Assembly: GCF_900116905.1 (NCBI RefSeq)
Contig: NZ_FPCG01000003.1
Coordinates: forward strand, 248,001-312,000
Source of the DNA: Micrococcus terreus
GTDB taxonomy: Bacteria; Actinomycetota; Actinomycetes; Actinomycetales; Micrococcaceae
Direction of reading: 5' to 3'
Length of the DNA stretch: 64,000 nucleotides
The notes below the pieces were generated by a model. That model did no database searches, had not been told where the DNA came from, and saw only the letters and a list, made by a program, of their open reading frames with translations. A program made the position numbers and the translations under genes. Shown here piece after piece: positions 45,503 to 54,163 of this stretch (the stretch's first letter is position 1; each line of letters starts with the position of its first letter).

Positions 45503-46440
45503 TGGCCGGACTGGACACGCAGGCACAGGAGCTGCCGGGCTGGCGTCATGTCTACTCGGGCAAGGTCCGTGACCTGTACGCCCCGGCCGGGTCTGGCGCT
45601 GATCCTGACGCGGAGAAGCCCGACACGCTGCTAGTGGTCGCCTCGGACCGGATCAGCGCCTATGACATCGTGTTGAGCACCGAGATCCCCGACAAGGGTG
45701 CGGTGCTGACGCAGCTGTCGCTGTGGTGGTTCGAGCAGTTGGCCGATGCCGGGCAGGGCGGCGAGCCGATCCTCAACCACGTGGTCTCGTTGGATGTGCC
45801 CGAGGTGGTAGCTGGCCGGGCCATGGTGGTGCGCGCGCTGGACATGTACCCGGTGGAGTGCATCGCGCGCGGGTACCTGACCGGCTCTGGGCTGGCGGAG
45901 TACCGCGAGTCCGGCACCGTCACCGGGCTGCCGCTGCCGGCGGGACTGGTGGACGGCTCGCGACTGCAGCCGGCGATCTTCACCCCCTCGGCCAAGGCGG
46001 AGGTGGGGGAGCACGACGAGAACATCACCTTCGAGCAGATGGTCGAGCGGGTCGGTCCGGAAGCGGCCGAGCGGCTGCGCGAGCTGACCCTGGCGGTCTA
46101 CGGTCGGGCCGAGGCCATTGCCCGGGAACGCGGGATCATTCTGGCCGACACCAAGGTCGAGTTCGGAGTGGATCCGGCCACCGGCCAGATCGTGCTGGGC
46201 GACGAGGTGTTGACCCCGGACTCCTCGCGCTTCTGGGATGCCGCCGACTATGCGCCGGGACGCCCCCAGCCCAGCTTCGACAAGCAGTTCGTGCGGGACT
46301 GGCTGACCTCGCCGGAGTCCGGCTGGGACCGTCACTCCGGTCAGGAGCCGCCGGCGCTGCCGACGGAGATTGTGGAGAAGACCCGTGCGCGTTACGTGGA
46401 GGCGTACCAGCGTCTGACAGGTCGGACCTTCAGCGCCTGA
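45502..46440 (+). CDS. purC: SAICAR synthetase
   Basis: 312 residues, ATG 45502 overlapping the purD stop by one base. PurC condenses CAIR with aspartate. Conserved motifs: YSGKVRDLYAP, LLVVASDRISAYDIVLSTEIPDKGAVLTQLSLWWFEQL, the VRALDMYPVECIARGYLTGSG block, FTPSAKAEVGEHDENITFEQM, GIILADTKVEFGV and DEVLTPDSSRFWDA with KQFVRDWL. The length is that of the eukaryote/actinobacterial-type enzyme, longer than E. coli PurC. It converges on the acyltransferase-like gene with 1 nt between the stops. Confidence 0.97.
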   Translation: MAGLDTQAQELPGWRHVYSGKVRDLYAPAGSGADPDAEKPDTLLVVASDRISAYDIVLSTEIPDKGAVLTQLSLWWFEQLADAGQGGEPILNHVVSLDVPEVVAGRAMVVRALDMYPVECIARGYLTGSGLAEYRESGTVTGLPLPAGLVDGSRLQPAIFTPSAKAEVGEHDENITFEQMVERVGPEAAERLRELTLAVYGRAEAIARERGIILADTKVEFGVDPATGQIVLGDEVLTPDSSRFWDAADYAPGRPQPSFDKQFVRDWLTSPESGWDRHSGQEPPALPTEIVEKTRARYVEAYQRLTGRTFSA

Positions 46441-46441
46441 G

Positions 46442-47794
46442 CTAGGAGCGCAGCTCGCGCGCGCGAGCGCGCATGCGAAAGACCAGTTCGTCGAGCCAAC
46501 TGCCCACGCTCTGCCGGGCTTGGACGGTGTCGGGGTAGCGGCAGCGCAGGTGTACCCCGGTCTCGTCGACAATGAACCACAGCATGACACCGCTGGTGCG
46601 GATGGCCGCGGAGACGTAGTGGGCACCGAGCCCAGCCGCGTCGATACGCACCGGCAGGCGGCGCAGGTCCAGCCAGGAGACCGCGAACATGCCCGGGGCC
46701 TCCGGCATCCCGCCATAGGGTGCCATGACCGGAGCCAGCGGCCAGGAGCCCAGCCGGACCGCCTCGCGGACGGCCAGCGCACAGGCGGCGGGGTCCGGGT
46801 CGGCGGATTCCAATACGGAGTTCGTGATGAACCAGCCGACAGAATCGTGCCATCGCTCCTGGGAACGACTATGGACGGGGAACACCACGCGCAGCGGTGC
46901 TCCCGCCGTCGTGATGGTGGTCTCGGTCATCACAGAGACGGTCAGCGCGAGCGTGGAGACGGCGGCCTCAGCGGCGACCGAGGAATAGGCGGCGAGTTCG
47001 GCGACCCCGAGGACATCGCGCACCTCGACGCGTTCGGGGTGGGGGACCGGCTCGCCCAGTGGCAGCGGGAAGCGGGGCATGAGGCCGCCGCCGGCGTCGA
47101 GGATCTCGCTCCAGCGACGGCTGACCTCGGGCGGGGCGGCCGGGCGCTCGAGCAGCTCGCGGGTGTGTTCGGCGAACTCCGGGACGGCGGGCAGCTGGGG
47201 CTCCTCGCCGCGCAGGCACTGCTCGAGGGCGGCCAGCAGGTCGCGCACCAGCACCAGCAGCGACCACAGGTCCACGTGGGAATGGTCGGAGGCCACCACC
47301 ACGTGCGGCCCGTCGGCGGTCTCGATCACGCAGAGCCGATGCGAGGGCCTCTTGTAGGGACTGCAGGCGGCGTCGAGCACCTCGCGCAGGGCATCGTGGA
47401 CCGGTTGGCCGGGGCTGATCTCGTGCTCGCGCCAGGACGGTTCGCCCACGCTGACCCGCCGCAGCTGGGGGCCTTCGTCGTCGGGAAGGAAGATGGTCTG
47501 CAGGGTTCCATGCGTCCGGACGACGGCGCGCCAGGCCCGCCCGATGCTCGACGTGGGCACCGGGTGGGGAAGACGGAAGGACAGCGCCATCCAGGATCCG
47601 GCGCGATCGCCCATGCTGACGTGGCGGTGCTGGTCGAAGGAGACGGGCAGCTCGTCCAGCAGCTCGTCCAGCGCGGCACCGCCCGCCAGCTCGCCCGCAT
47701 CGACGGGATCCGCGGGGAGGACCTGCACCGGCAGGTCACAGCTGAGCAGACGGCCGAACGGCAACCACAGGGAGTTGATGTGGCTCAGTCGCAT
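46442..47794 (-). CDS. Condensation-domain/PapA-like acyltransferase, stand-alone
   Basis: 450 residues, ATG 47794. The two-lobed CoA-dependent acyltransferase fold is suggested by the HxxxD-type motif in ASDHSHVDLWSLLVLVRDLLAAL near residue 168, preceded by HRLCVIETADGPHVVV. The late VVFPVHSRSQERWHDSVGWFITNSV corresponds to the N-R/DFGWG region of condensation domains. It is closest in layout to mycobacterial PapA or condensation-like proteins that esterify lipids, but no carrier, adenylation or polyketide genes are nearby. Its acceptor and donor are unknown. It is divergent from the alpha/beta hydrolase gene (78 nt apart). Family assignment moderate. Confidence 0.65.
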   Translation of the reverse strand: MRLSHINSLWLPFGRLLSCDLPVQVLPADPVDAGELAGGAALDELLDELPVSFDQHRHVSMGDRAGSWMALSFRLPHPVPTSSIGRAWRAVVRTHGTLQTIFLPDDEGPQLRRVSVGEPSWREHEISPGQPVHDALREVLDAACSPYKRPSHRLCVIETADGPHVVVASDHSHVDLWSLLVLVRDLLAALEQCLRGEEPQLPAVPEFAEHTRELLERPAAPPEVSRRWSEILDAGGGLMPRFPLPLGEPVPHPERVEVRDVLGVAELAAYSSVAAEAAVSTLALTVSVMTETTITTAGAPLRVVFPVHSRSQERWHDSVGWFITNSVLESADPDPAACALAVREAVRLGSWPLAPVMAPYGGMPEAPGMFAVSWLDLRRLPVRIDAAGLGAHYVSAAIRTSGVMLWFIVDETGVHLRCRYPDTVQARQSVGSWLDELVFRMRARARELRS

Positions 47795-47872
47795 GGCAGT
47801 ACCGTAGGGGCATCGCGTTACGTCGTCGTTGCGGCTATGCGGCCGCTGCGTTCCAGAGGCCGGAGGCACACG

Positions 47873-48700
47873 ATGCACAAGTTCAAGGTTCCCGGGGCCG
47901 AACTGGCCTGGTCGTTCAGCGATGAGTCCGGCCAACCGGTGGTGCAGCTGCACGGGCTGACCTCCAGCCGCTACCGCGACCGTGTGCTGGACCTGGATCT
48001 GGGGCGAGGCCTCTCCGGCACCCAGCTGCTGCGCTACGACGCCCGCGGGCACGGTCACTCCACCGGGCGGCGCGAACCGGAGGACTATCGCTGGCCGGCG
48101 CTCGCCGAGGACCTGTTGGCCCTGCTGGACCATTGGTTTCCCGACGAGCAGGTCCACGGGGTCGGCCCCTCCATGGGCACCGGCACCCTCCTGCACGCCG
48201 CGATGCGCGCGCCCGAGAAGTTCAGCGGCTTCACGCTGATGCTCCCGCCCACCGCCTGGGCCACGCGCACCGCGCAGGCCGGGGACTATCGCCGCCTCGC
48301 CGAGTTCATCGAGCAGCACGGCATGGAGCGCTTCGTCGCGGCCAGCACCCAGATGCCGCGCCCGCCAGCCACCATCGGCACCCCGGAGACGGTCCCGCAC
48401 GTCAGCGGCGAGCTGCTGCCCTCGATCTACCGCGGTGCCGCGATGAGCGATCTTCCCACCCCGGAGCAGATCGCCTCACTGGACATCCCGACGACGATCC
48501 TGGCCTGGGTGGACGATCCCTCCCATCCGCTCTCCACGGCTCAGGCACTCGTGGAGCTGCTGCCGAGCGCGACCCTGCAGGTGGCCCACACCCCGCAGGA
48601 CGTGGCTGGCTGGCCGATCATCCTGGCGGCCGACGTGGAACGGTCGGCGTCACACAACGATCGACCGGCAGCGCGTTCACAGGCTGGGAGTTCAGGCTGA
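47873..48700 (+). CDS. Alpha/beta fold hydrolase
   Basis: 275 residues, ATG 47873 after CGGAGG. Typical monomeric hydrolase: oxyanion region VVQLHGLTSSRYRD, LLRYDARGHGHSTG, and nucleophile elbow GVGPSMGTGTLLHAA with Ser inside G-P-S-M-G. The acid lies in TTILAWVDDPSHPLSTAQAL. A catalytic His would be expected near the end; VAHTPQDVAGW is the only candidate and is not the usual GH context. No signal peptide. Its 3' end overlaps the convergent methyltransferase gene by 9 nt. Confidence 0.82.
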   Translation: MHKFKVPGAELAWSFSDESGQPVVQLHGLTSSRYRDRVLDLDLGRGLSGTQLLRYDARGHGHSTGRREPEDYRWPALAEDLLALLDHWFPDEQVHGVGPSMGTGTLLHAAMRAPEKFSGFTLMLPPTAWATRTAQAGDYRRLAEFIEQHGMERFVAASTQMPRPPATIGTPETVPHVSGELLPSIYRGAAMSDLPTPEQIASLDIPTTILAWVDDPSHPLSTAQALVELLPSATLQVAHTPQDVAGWPIILAADVERSASHNDRPAARSQAGSSG

Positions 48701-49975
48701 TGCACCGCTCGGTGTCGTCCAACGATGGACCAGGTAGCCGTAGGTGAGCGCCGTCGTCTCCGGATGGTCGGCCAGCCACGAATCTGCGAGCTCGACGGGG
48801 AACTCGAGGTGAAGGACTGCCTCCAAGTCCTCGCGAGTATCGAACGTCCAGGAGCTCATCACCTCGGTGGTGTCAGCACCCTGGGAAGCCCACCACTGCC
48901 TCGCGTAGGTGTCCTGACCTTGCGCGGCAGCGGCAGCGCTTCTCCGAAGCAGTTCGGCGAACTCCCCGGTCTCCGTGTCATTGTCGATCACCACGAGTGT
49001 TCCGCCCTCGCGCAGCACCCGCCCGACTTCACGCAGTCCGGCCGACGGGTCGAACCGGGGGTGCGGAAAGAAGTACGCGAACCTGGCATGCACCACATCC
49101 ACGGAGGCGTCAGCAAGTGGAATGTGCTCCGCCGAGCCCCGCAGGACCACAGCCTCCCCGGGCCGCTGTTCAGCGAAGGCAATCAACGTGGGGTCGGGCT
49201 CCACGCCGATGACCTGCTGGGCGTCACCGTAGTGAGGCAGCCAGTAGCCGGATCCGCAGCCCAGGTCCAGGATGACGCGATCCCGCCAGTCCGACTGCCG
49301 CCGCAGCTCGGTCCAGAGGGTCTGCTCGCGGTCCATCGCCCGGTTCTCGATCTCATACACGTCCGGATCCACGCGCTGGTTGGCCGAGGGGACGAAGTCC
49401 TCCAGATCGTCCATGGCTGCTCCCACTGGGTTGCCGGAGGTGCTGTGGGCTGTCACGGGGGCACTGTGCCGGGCGAACGCGAAGACCACGTCCGGGGCGT
49501 GGACGTGCACGTCATCGCAGCGGTAGCCGCGCAGCCAGGGGACGCCGTCGATCACGCGCAGGTAGAAGCCTTTGGGGACCTCGTGGTCCTCACTCACCGG
49601 GGCGGAGGCCACGTGGATCGAGCCCGTGGGTGCCCGTCCGGTGGAGAGGACCGAGTCCGGCGCCGACTCCTGGTCCAGCAGGGCCAACCGCAGCGCGGGG
49701 CCGGTGGTCAGAGGACACAGCCTCAGGCCTGCGGACGCTGCGGCGGCGAACACCTCCGGCAGGGTCCCACCGTCCGTCAGCCCCAGCTCCGAGACGCTCC
49801 GCAGGACCACCTCCACGGTCTGCGGCTCGGGAGACTCAGTGCCGAACTCAGGTCGGTCCAGCAGCGCCTCGGCATACGCGTTCAGCCTCACCCCGGCCGC
49901 CGCGAGGTCTGCCCGCACCATGGATGCCGGCCTGTCACCGACGCGCACTGTCAGCTCTCCGGACACCGGACTCAC
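48692..49975 (-). CDS. Two-domain protein: uncharacterised N-terminal domain fused to SAM-dependent methyltransferase
   Basis: 427 residues, GTG start overlapping the preceding ABC stop (GTGA). Residues 1-175 match, from memory, a family of small stand-alone actinobacterial and Bacillus ORFs sometimes called 'helicase' (LTVRVGDRPASMVRADLAAAGVRLN, ELGLTDGGTLPEVF, GRAPTGSIHVASAP, KGFYLRVIDGVPWLRGYRCDD). Residues 200-425 are a class I methyltransferase: VILDLGCGSGYWLPHY, GVEPDPTLIAFAEQ, GSAEHIPLADASVDVVHARF and EVGRVLREGGTLVVIDND. It is the last gene of an operon with a heterodimeric ABC exporter. The methyl acceptor is unknown. Confidence 0.8.
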   Translation of the reverse strand: MSPVSGELTVRVGDRPASMVRADLAAAGVRLNAYAEALLDRPEFGTESPEPQTVEVVLRSVSELGLTDGGTLPEVFAAAASAGLRLCPLTTGPALRLALLDQESAPDSVLSTGRAPTGSIHVASAPVSEDHEVPKGFYLRVIDGVPWLRGYRCDDVHVHAPDVVFAFARHSAPVTAHSTSGNPVGAAMDDLEDFVPSANQRVDPDVYEIENRAMDREQTLWTELRRQSDWRDRVILDLGCGSGYWLPHYGDAQQVIGVEPDPTLIAFAEQRPGEAVVLRGSAEHIPLADASVDVVHARFAYFFPHPRFDPSAGLREVGRVLREGGTLVVIDNDTETGEFAELLRRSAAAAAQGQDTYARQWWASQGADTTEVMSSWTFDTREDLEAVLHLEFPVELADSWLADHPETTALTYGYLVHRWTTPSGASA

Positions 49976-51876
49976 TCGTCCCCGGAGACCAGCGAGTTCC
50001 GCCAGGCCCCGTGCAGCTCTGCGAACCGTCCGCCGGAGGCGATCAGCTCCGCGGGGGAGCCGTCCTCCACCACGCGGCCGTCATGCACCACCAGGACGCG
50101 GTCGGCGATCTCCACGGTGGAGAGCCGGTGCGCGATGATCAGGGCCGTCCGGTTGCCCAGCAGCCGTTCCAGACCGGCCTGCACCAGCCGTTCGCTGGGC
50201 AGGTCCAGGGAGCTGGTGGCCTCGTCCAGGATCAGCACGGCGGGATCGGCCAGGAACGCGCGGGCGAAGCTGACCAGCTGACGCTGACCGGCCGAGAGCC
50301 GTCCGCCGCGTTTGGTGACGTCGGTGTCGTAGCCCTCGGGCAGGGCCAGGATGAACTCGTGCGCGCCCACGGCCTGCGCGGCGGCCTGGATCTCGGCGTC
50401 GGAGGCATCCGGCCGGCCCAGGGCGATGTTCTCGGCCACCGTCCCGGAGAACAGGAACGCCTCCTGGGTCACCATCACCACGTTGCGCCGCAGGTCGGCC
50501 TGGGAGAGCTCATTCAGCTCCACCCCGTCCAGGGTCAGTGACCCGGAGCTCAGGTCATAGAAGCGGGCGATCAGCTTCACCAGCGTGGACTTGCCGGCAC
50601 CGGTCTGGCCCACCACCGCCACGGTCTGCCCGGCGGGGATGGTCAGGTCGAACTCGGGCAGGATGACCTTGCCGTCGCCGTAGCCGAACACCGCGTCCCG
50701 GAACTCCAGGCGACCCTCGGCAGCGGGCAGCGGCACGGGCCGGTCCGCCTCGCGCACAGTGGGCATCTCCTCGAGCAGTCCGGAGACCTTCTCCAGCGCC
50801 GCCGTGGCGGACTGGAACGAGGAGTAGAACATGGCCACCTGCTCCATGGGCTGGAACACGCGCTTGCCGGCCAGCAGCAGCGCCACCAGCACGCCGACCG
50901 CCAGGGTGCCGTCCAGCACGCGGAAGCCGCCGAAGAGCAGCAGCGCTACCACGGTCAGGTTGCCGGTGATCACCAGGGTGGGCTGCAGCACGCCGAACAG
51001 GTTCAGCGAACGCACCATGTCGTCGCGGTACTTGGTGGCCAGCCGCTCGTACTTCTCGTCATTGGCACGCTGACGGCGGAAGGCCTGCACGGCGCGGATG
51101 CCGGTCATGGTCTCCACGAAGTGCACGATCATCCGGGCCGAGGACACCCGCGACTCGCGGTACACCGCCTCCGAACGCACCTGGTACCAGCGCACGGCGA
51201 TCGTCACCGGGATGAACGCCACCAGCAGGATCAGCCCGGAACGCCAGTCCAGGATGAAGATCGAGGCGGCGGTGAAGAGCATGAACATCATGCCGGAGAC
51301 CAGCGAGGACACACCCTGGTCCAGCAGCTCGCGCAGCGACTCCAGGTCCGAGGTCTGCCGGGAGATCACCCGCCCGGAGGTGTACGTCTCATGGAACTCC
51401 AGACTCAGCCGCTGGGTGTGCCGGAACACCCACACGCGCAGGTCCAGCAGCATGGCCTGGCTGACCCGGGCGGTCATCCAGGTGTAGGTGCCCAGCAGCA
51501 GGCCGGCGGTGAGCGCGGCCGCCAGATAGGTCCCCCCGACGACGGCCATCACCGTCCCTGCAGAGCCTCCGGCCTCCAACGTGGAGACGATCTCCGGCAG
51601 GCCCCAGTCGATGGCCCAGGCGATGATCAGGGGGAAGGCCGCACGGGCGGCGTTGGAGATGACCACCAGCACGGCGGTCAGGATCAGCTTCCACTTCACC
51701 GGGCGGGCCAGGTCGGCCAGAAGTCGCCAGGAGCGCTGGCGGATGTACCGGCGTTCGGCCACGGAGAGGTCCAGCCGCTCCTCGCCGCGCACGCCCAGCA
51801 GGGTGGGGGAGTCGTTCTCGGGGGTGTCCGTTCCGGGCGCGCGGGAGGGCTGCGGCGTCGAGGGCGTGCGGCTCAT
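49972..51876 (-). CDS. Heterodimeric ABC exporter, subunit with catalytic Walker B
   Basis: 634 residues, ATG 51876. Six-helix type IV exporter transmembrane domain (about 60-350) then the nucleotide-binding domain. Walker A is GQTGAGKSTL, Walker B is AVLILDEATSSLD with the catalytic Glu, and the H-loop is IAHRL. The signature is altered: RLSAGQRQ in place of LSGGQ. Together with its partner this gives one competent and one degenerate ATP site, as in TM287/288-type exporters. It lies between the partner ABC gene (4-nt overlap upstream) and the methyltransferase (4-nt overlap downstream). Substrate unknown: drug, lipid or peptide are all possible. Confidence 0.92.
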   Translation of the reverse strand: MSRTPSTPQPSRAPGTDTPENDSPTLLGVRGEERLDLSVAERRYIRQRSWRLLADLARPVKWKLILTAVLVVISNAARAAFPLIIAWAIDWGLPEIVSTLEAGGSAGTVMAVVGGTYLAAALTAGLLLGTYTWMTARVSQAMLLDLRVWVFRHTQRLSLEFHETYTSGRVISRQTSDLESLRELLDQGVSSLVSGMMFMLFTAASIFILDWRSGLILLVAFIPVTIAVRWYQVRSEAVYRESRVSSARMIVHFVETMTGIRAVQAFRRQRANDEKYERLATKYRDDMVRSLNLFGVLQPTLVITGNLTVVALLLFGGFRVLDGTLAVGVLVALLLAGKRVFQPMEQVAMFYSSFQSATAALEKVSGLLEEMPTVREADRPVPLPAAEGRLEFRDAVFGYGDGKVILPEFDLTIPAGQTVAVVGQTGAGKSTLVKLIARFYDLSSGSLTLDGVELNELSQADLRRNVVMVTQEAFLFSGTVAENIALGRPDASDAEIQAAAQAVGAHEFILALPEGYDTDVTKRGGRLSAGQRQLVSFARAFLADPAVLILDEATSSLDLPSERLVQAGLERLLGNRTALIIAHRLSTVEIADRVLVVHDGRVVEDGSPAELIASGGRFAELHGAWRNSLVSGDE

Positions 51877-53993
51877 CGGGCCTCTCCTGTCCGTGCGTCG
51901 GTGCCGGGGGTGTCGGCATCGGTGACCGCCTCGGCGGGGTTATCGGCGACCACGTCCGCCCTCGCCTCCACGGCCCGGCGTTCGGTCTCGGTGAAGTCCG
52001 CCCCGTCCTCGTCTCCACCCGCATCCGGCGAGGCGCCCTGCCCGGGTGCGTGGCCGTCGTCGGGACCCTGGTGGTCCGGGGAGACCACCGGGAGCATTCC
52101 GGTGATGACGCCGGAGTCCATGACCGACTCGATGGAGCGGTCCTCCTCGAAGCTGGAGATGATGAAGCGGTAGTCGGCCGAGCGGCGCAGCAGCTCGGTG
52201 TGCGTGCCCACGTCCACGATTCGGCCCTGCTGGAGCACGGCGACGCGGTCGGCCAGGGCCACCGTGGACGGGCGGTGCGCCACGATCAGCGTGGTGGTGC
52301 CGGACAGGACCTCGCGCAGACGGGCGGTGACCTTCTCCTCGGTGCGCACGTCCAGGGCGGAGAGCGGGTCGTCCAGCACCAGGATCTGCGGCTGGGCGGC
52401 GATCGAGCGGGCCAGGGCGATCCGCTGGCGCTGACCGCCGGACAGACTCAGGCCCTCCTCGCCGATCTCGGTGTCCACGCCCTCGGGCATCTCGTGGGCG
52501 AACTGTGCCTGGGCGGTGTCCAGCGCGAGCTCGAGCAGGGCGTCGGCGAGGGCGGGATCGGCCAGAATCTGCTCCGGCGCGCCCAGCAGGACGTTGTTGC
52601 GGATGGTGTCCGAGAACAGGGTGGCGTCCTCGAAGGCAATGGACACGCGCCGGCGCAGCTCGGTCAGGTCGAACTCGCGCACGTCTGTCCCGTCCACCAG
52701 CACGGCGCCTGCGGTGACGTCGTACAGGCGCGGGACCAGCTGGACCAGGGTGGACTTGCCGGAGCCGGTCAGTCCCACCAGGGCCATGGTCTCCCCGGGG
52801 ACCAGCTCCAGGGTGATCTCCTGCAGCAGCGGCGTGGAGTCGGCCGGGGCATCCGGGTAGCGGAACTGGGCGCCCCGGAACGCCAGGGCGCCCCCGCCGC
52901 GGTGCTCCTGCGCCGACGCGTGCGCCGCCGGCTGGGCTCGCTCGTCCCCGCCGAAGGTGGCCTCACCGGGGGAGGCGATGTCCACGGGGGAGTCCAGCAC
53001 GTCGATGTGCCGATCGATGGCGGTCTTGGCCGAGAGGGTCATGCCCATCAGCTGGCCCACCGACTCCACGGGCCCGGCGAGCACGGCCGCGGTGGCGAAG
53101 AACGCGGCCAGGGCGCCCACCGTGATCTCGCCCGTGGCGGTCAGGTAGAGCCCCACGGCCAGGGCCACGCCCAGCACCGCCTCCGGCAGGGCGACGATCA
53201 GCGCGATGAACTTGGAGAGCACGGTGGCCTTGTGCACCTCGGTGCCGCGCAGGGTGTCGGCCTGTCCGCGGAAGCCCTCCAGCGCCTCGCGGCCGCGGCC
53301 GAACGCCTTGAGCACGCGGATCCCGTGGACGGACTCCTCCACGGTGGTGGCGAGGTCGCCGGCCTGGTCCTGGGACAGACGCGACGCCGCGCGGAAGTCG
53401 TTGCGGAAGTAGAAGGAGCGCCACATGATCGGGATCGCCCCTGCCAGGTAGATCAGTCCCAGCACCCAGGAGGAGCTGAACAGCAGTGCCAGGCCCACCG
53501 CGATCGTGACCAGCGAGACCACGAACATGACCGAGCCGAACGCGATCCACCGGCGCAGCAGGCCCAGGTCCGCCACCGAGCGGGAGAGCAGCTGACCGGA
53601 GGGCCAGGAGTCGTGGAAGGCCACGGGCAGGCGCTGCAGGCGGCGGTAGAGGGCCACCCGCGCGCTGTTCTCCACGCCGGCGGCGGGAGGGAGGATGAAG
53701 ACACGGCGCAGGAAGATCAGCACGCCTTCGGCGATGCCCAGCGCGGCGATCACGACGACGGCGCTCCAGACATCTGTCTGGGAGCCACCGGGGCGCAGCA
53801 CGGAGTTGACCAGGACCTGGATGACCTGCGGGATGGCCAGGGCCACCAGTCCGGCCAGCATGGCGGCGATCAGCCCGGCGACCCAGCGCCAGCGCATGCC
53901 CTGCAGGTACGGGGAGAGGCGGCCCAGAGCCTGGCGGAGGGTGCGTTCCTCCCCCTGGACGCGCCTCGTCTGAGACGGTGCAGAGGTGGACAT
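51873..53993 (-). CDS. Heterodimeric ABC exporter, subunit with degenerate Walker B
   Basis: 706 residues, ATG 53993. Six-helix exporter domain, then an NBD with GLTGSGKSTL, signature SLSGGQRQR (canonical), and Walker B ILVLDDPLSALD, where Asp replaces the catalytic Glu; H-loop VAHRP. With the partner's LSAGQ this forms the non-hydrolytic site. A hydrophilic insert with His/Gly (about residues 350-370) precedes the NBD, and a ~110-residue acidic tail follows it. The dispersed 13-mer lies in the tail codons (52053-52065). It is the first gene of the three-gene operon; the promoter lies within 53994-54163. Confidence 0.92.
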   Translation of the reverse strand: MSTSAPSQTRRVQGEERTLRQALGRLSPYLQGMRWRWVAGLIAAMLAGLVALAIPQVIQVLVNSVLRPGGSQTDVWSAVVVIAALGIAEGVLIFLRRVFILPPAAGVENSARVALYRRLQRLPVAFHDSWPSGQLLSRSVADLGLLRRWIAFGSVMFVVSLVTIAVGLALLFSSSWVLGLIYLAGAIPIMWRSFYFRNDFRAASRLSQDQAGDLATTVEESVHGIRVLKAFGRGREALEGFRGQADTLRGTEVHKATVLSKFIALIVALPEAVLGVALAVGLYLTATGEITVGALAAFFATAAVLAGPVESVGQLMGMTLSAKTAIDRHIDVLDSPVDIASPGEATFGGDERAQPAAHASAQEHRGGGALAFRGAQFRYPDAPADSTPLLQEITLELVPGETMALVGLTGSGKSTLVQLVPRLYDVTAGAVLVDGTDVREFDLTELRRRVSIAFEDATLFSDTIRNNVLLGAPEQILADPALADALLELALDTAQAQFAHEMPEGVDTEIGEEGLSLSGGQRQRIALARSIAAQPQILVLDDPLSALDVRTEEKVTARLREVLSGTTTLIVAHRPSTVALADRVAVLQQGRIVDVGTHTELLRRSADYRFIISSFEEDRSIESVMDSGVITGMLPVVSPDHQGPDDGHAPGQGASPDAGGDEDGADFTETERRAVEARADVVADNPAEAVTDADTPGTDARTGEAR

Positions 53994-54163
53994 GCGGGGC
54001 CTCCTGGGGCGTGGCCCTGGGATGCGCGCGAGGGGCGGTGACGACGGTGCACCGGCTCGAGGCCAGGGTCAGACGGGGTGAAGCGCATCCGATCGGACGC
54101 AACGGTCGACCATCCTACGCCCGGACCCGCACTTCTGAAAGGGTCCCTGGAGACCGCTCCGCG

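Noticed and set aside
48480-48500. CCCGACGACGATCC in the hydrolase gene and several CGTCGTCGG fragments elsewhere (for example 55685)
   Set aside because: They match the dispersed motif at only 9-10 core bases, which is expected in this composition, so they were not counted as copies.
46442-53993. Possible biosynthetic gene cluster (acyltransferase, hydrolase, methyltransferase, ABC exporter)
   Set aside because: The acyltransferase is divergent from the hydrolase and both are separated from the ABC/methyltransferase operon by orientation. No carrier protein, ligase or regulator is present. Only the three-gene ABC/methyltransferase operon is kept as a unit.
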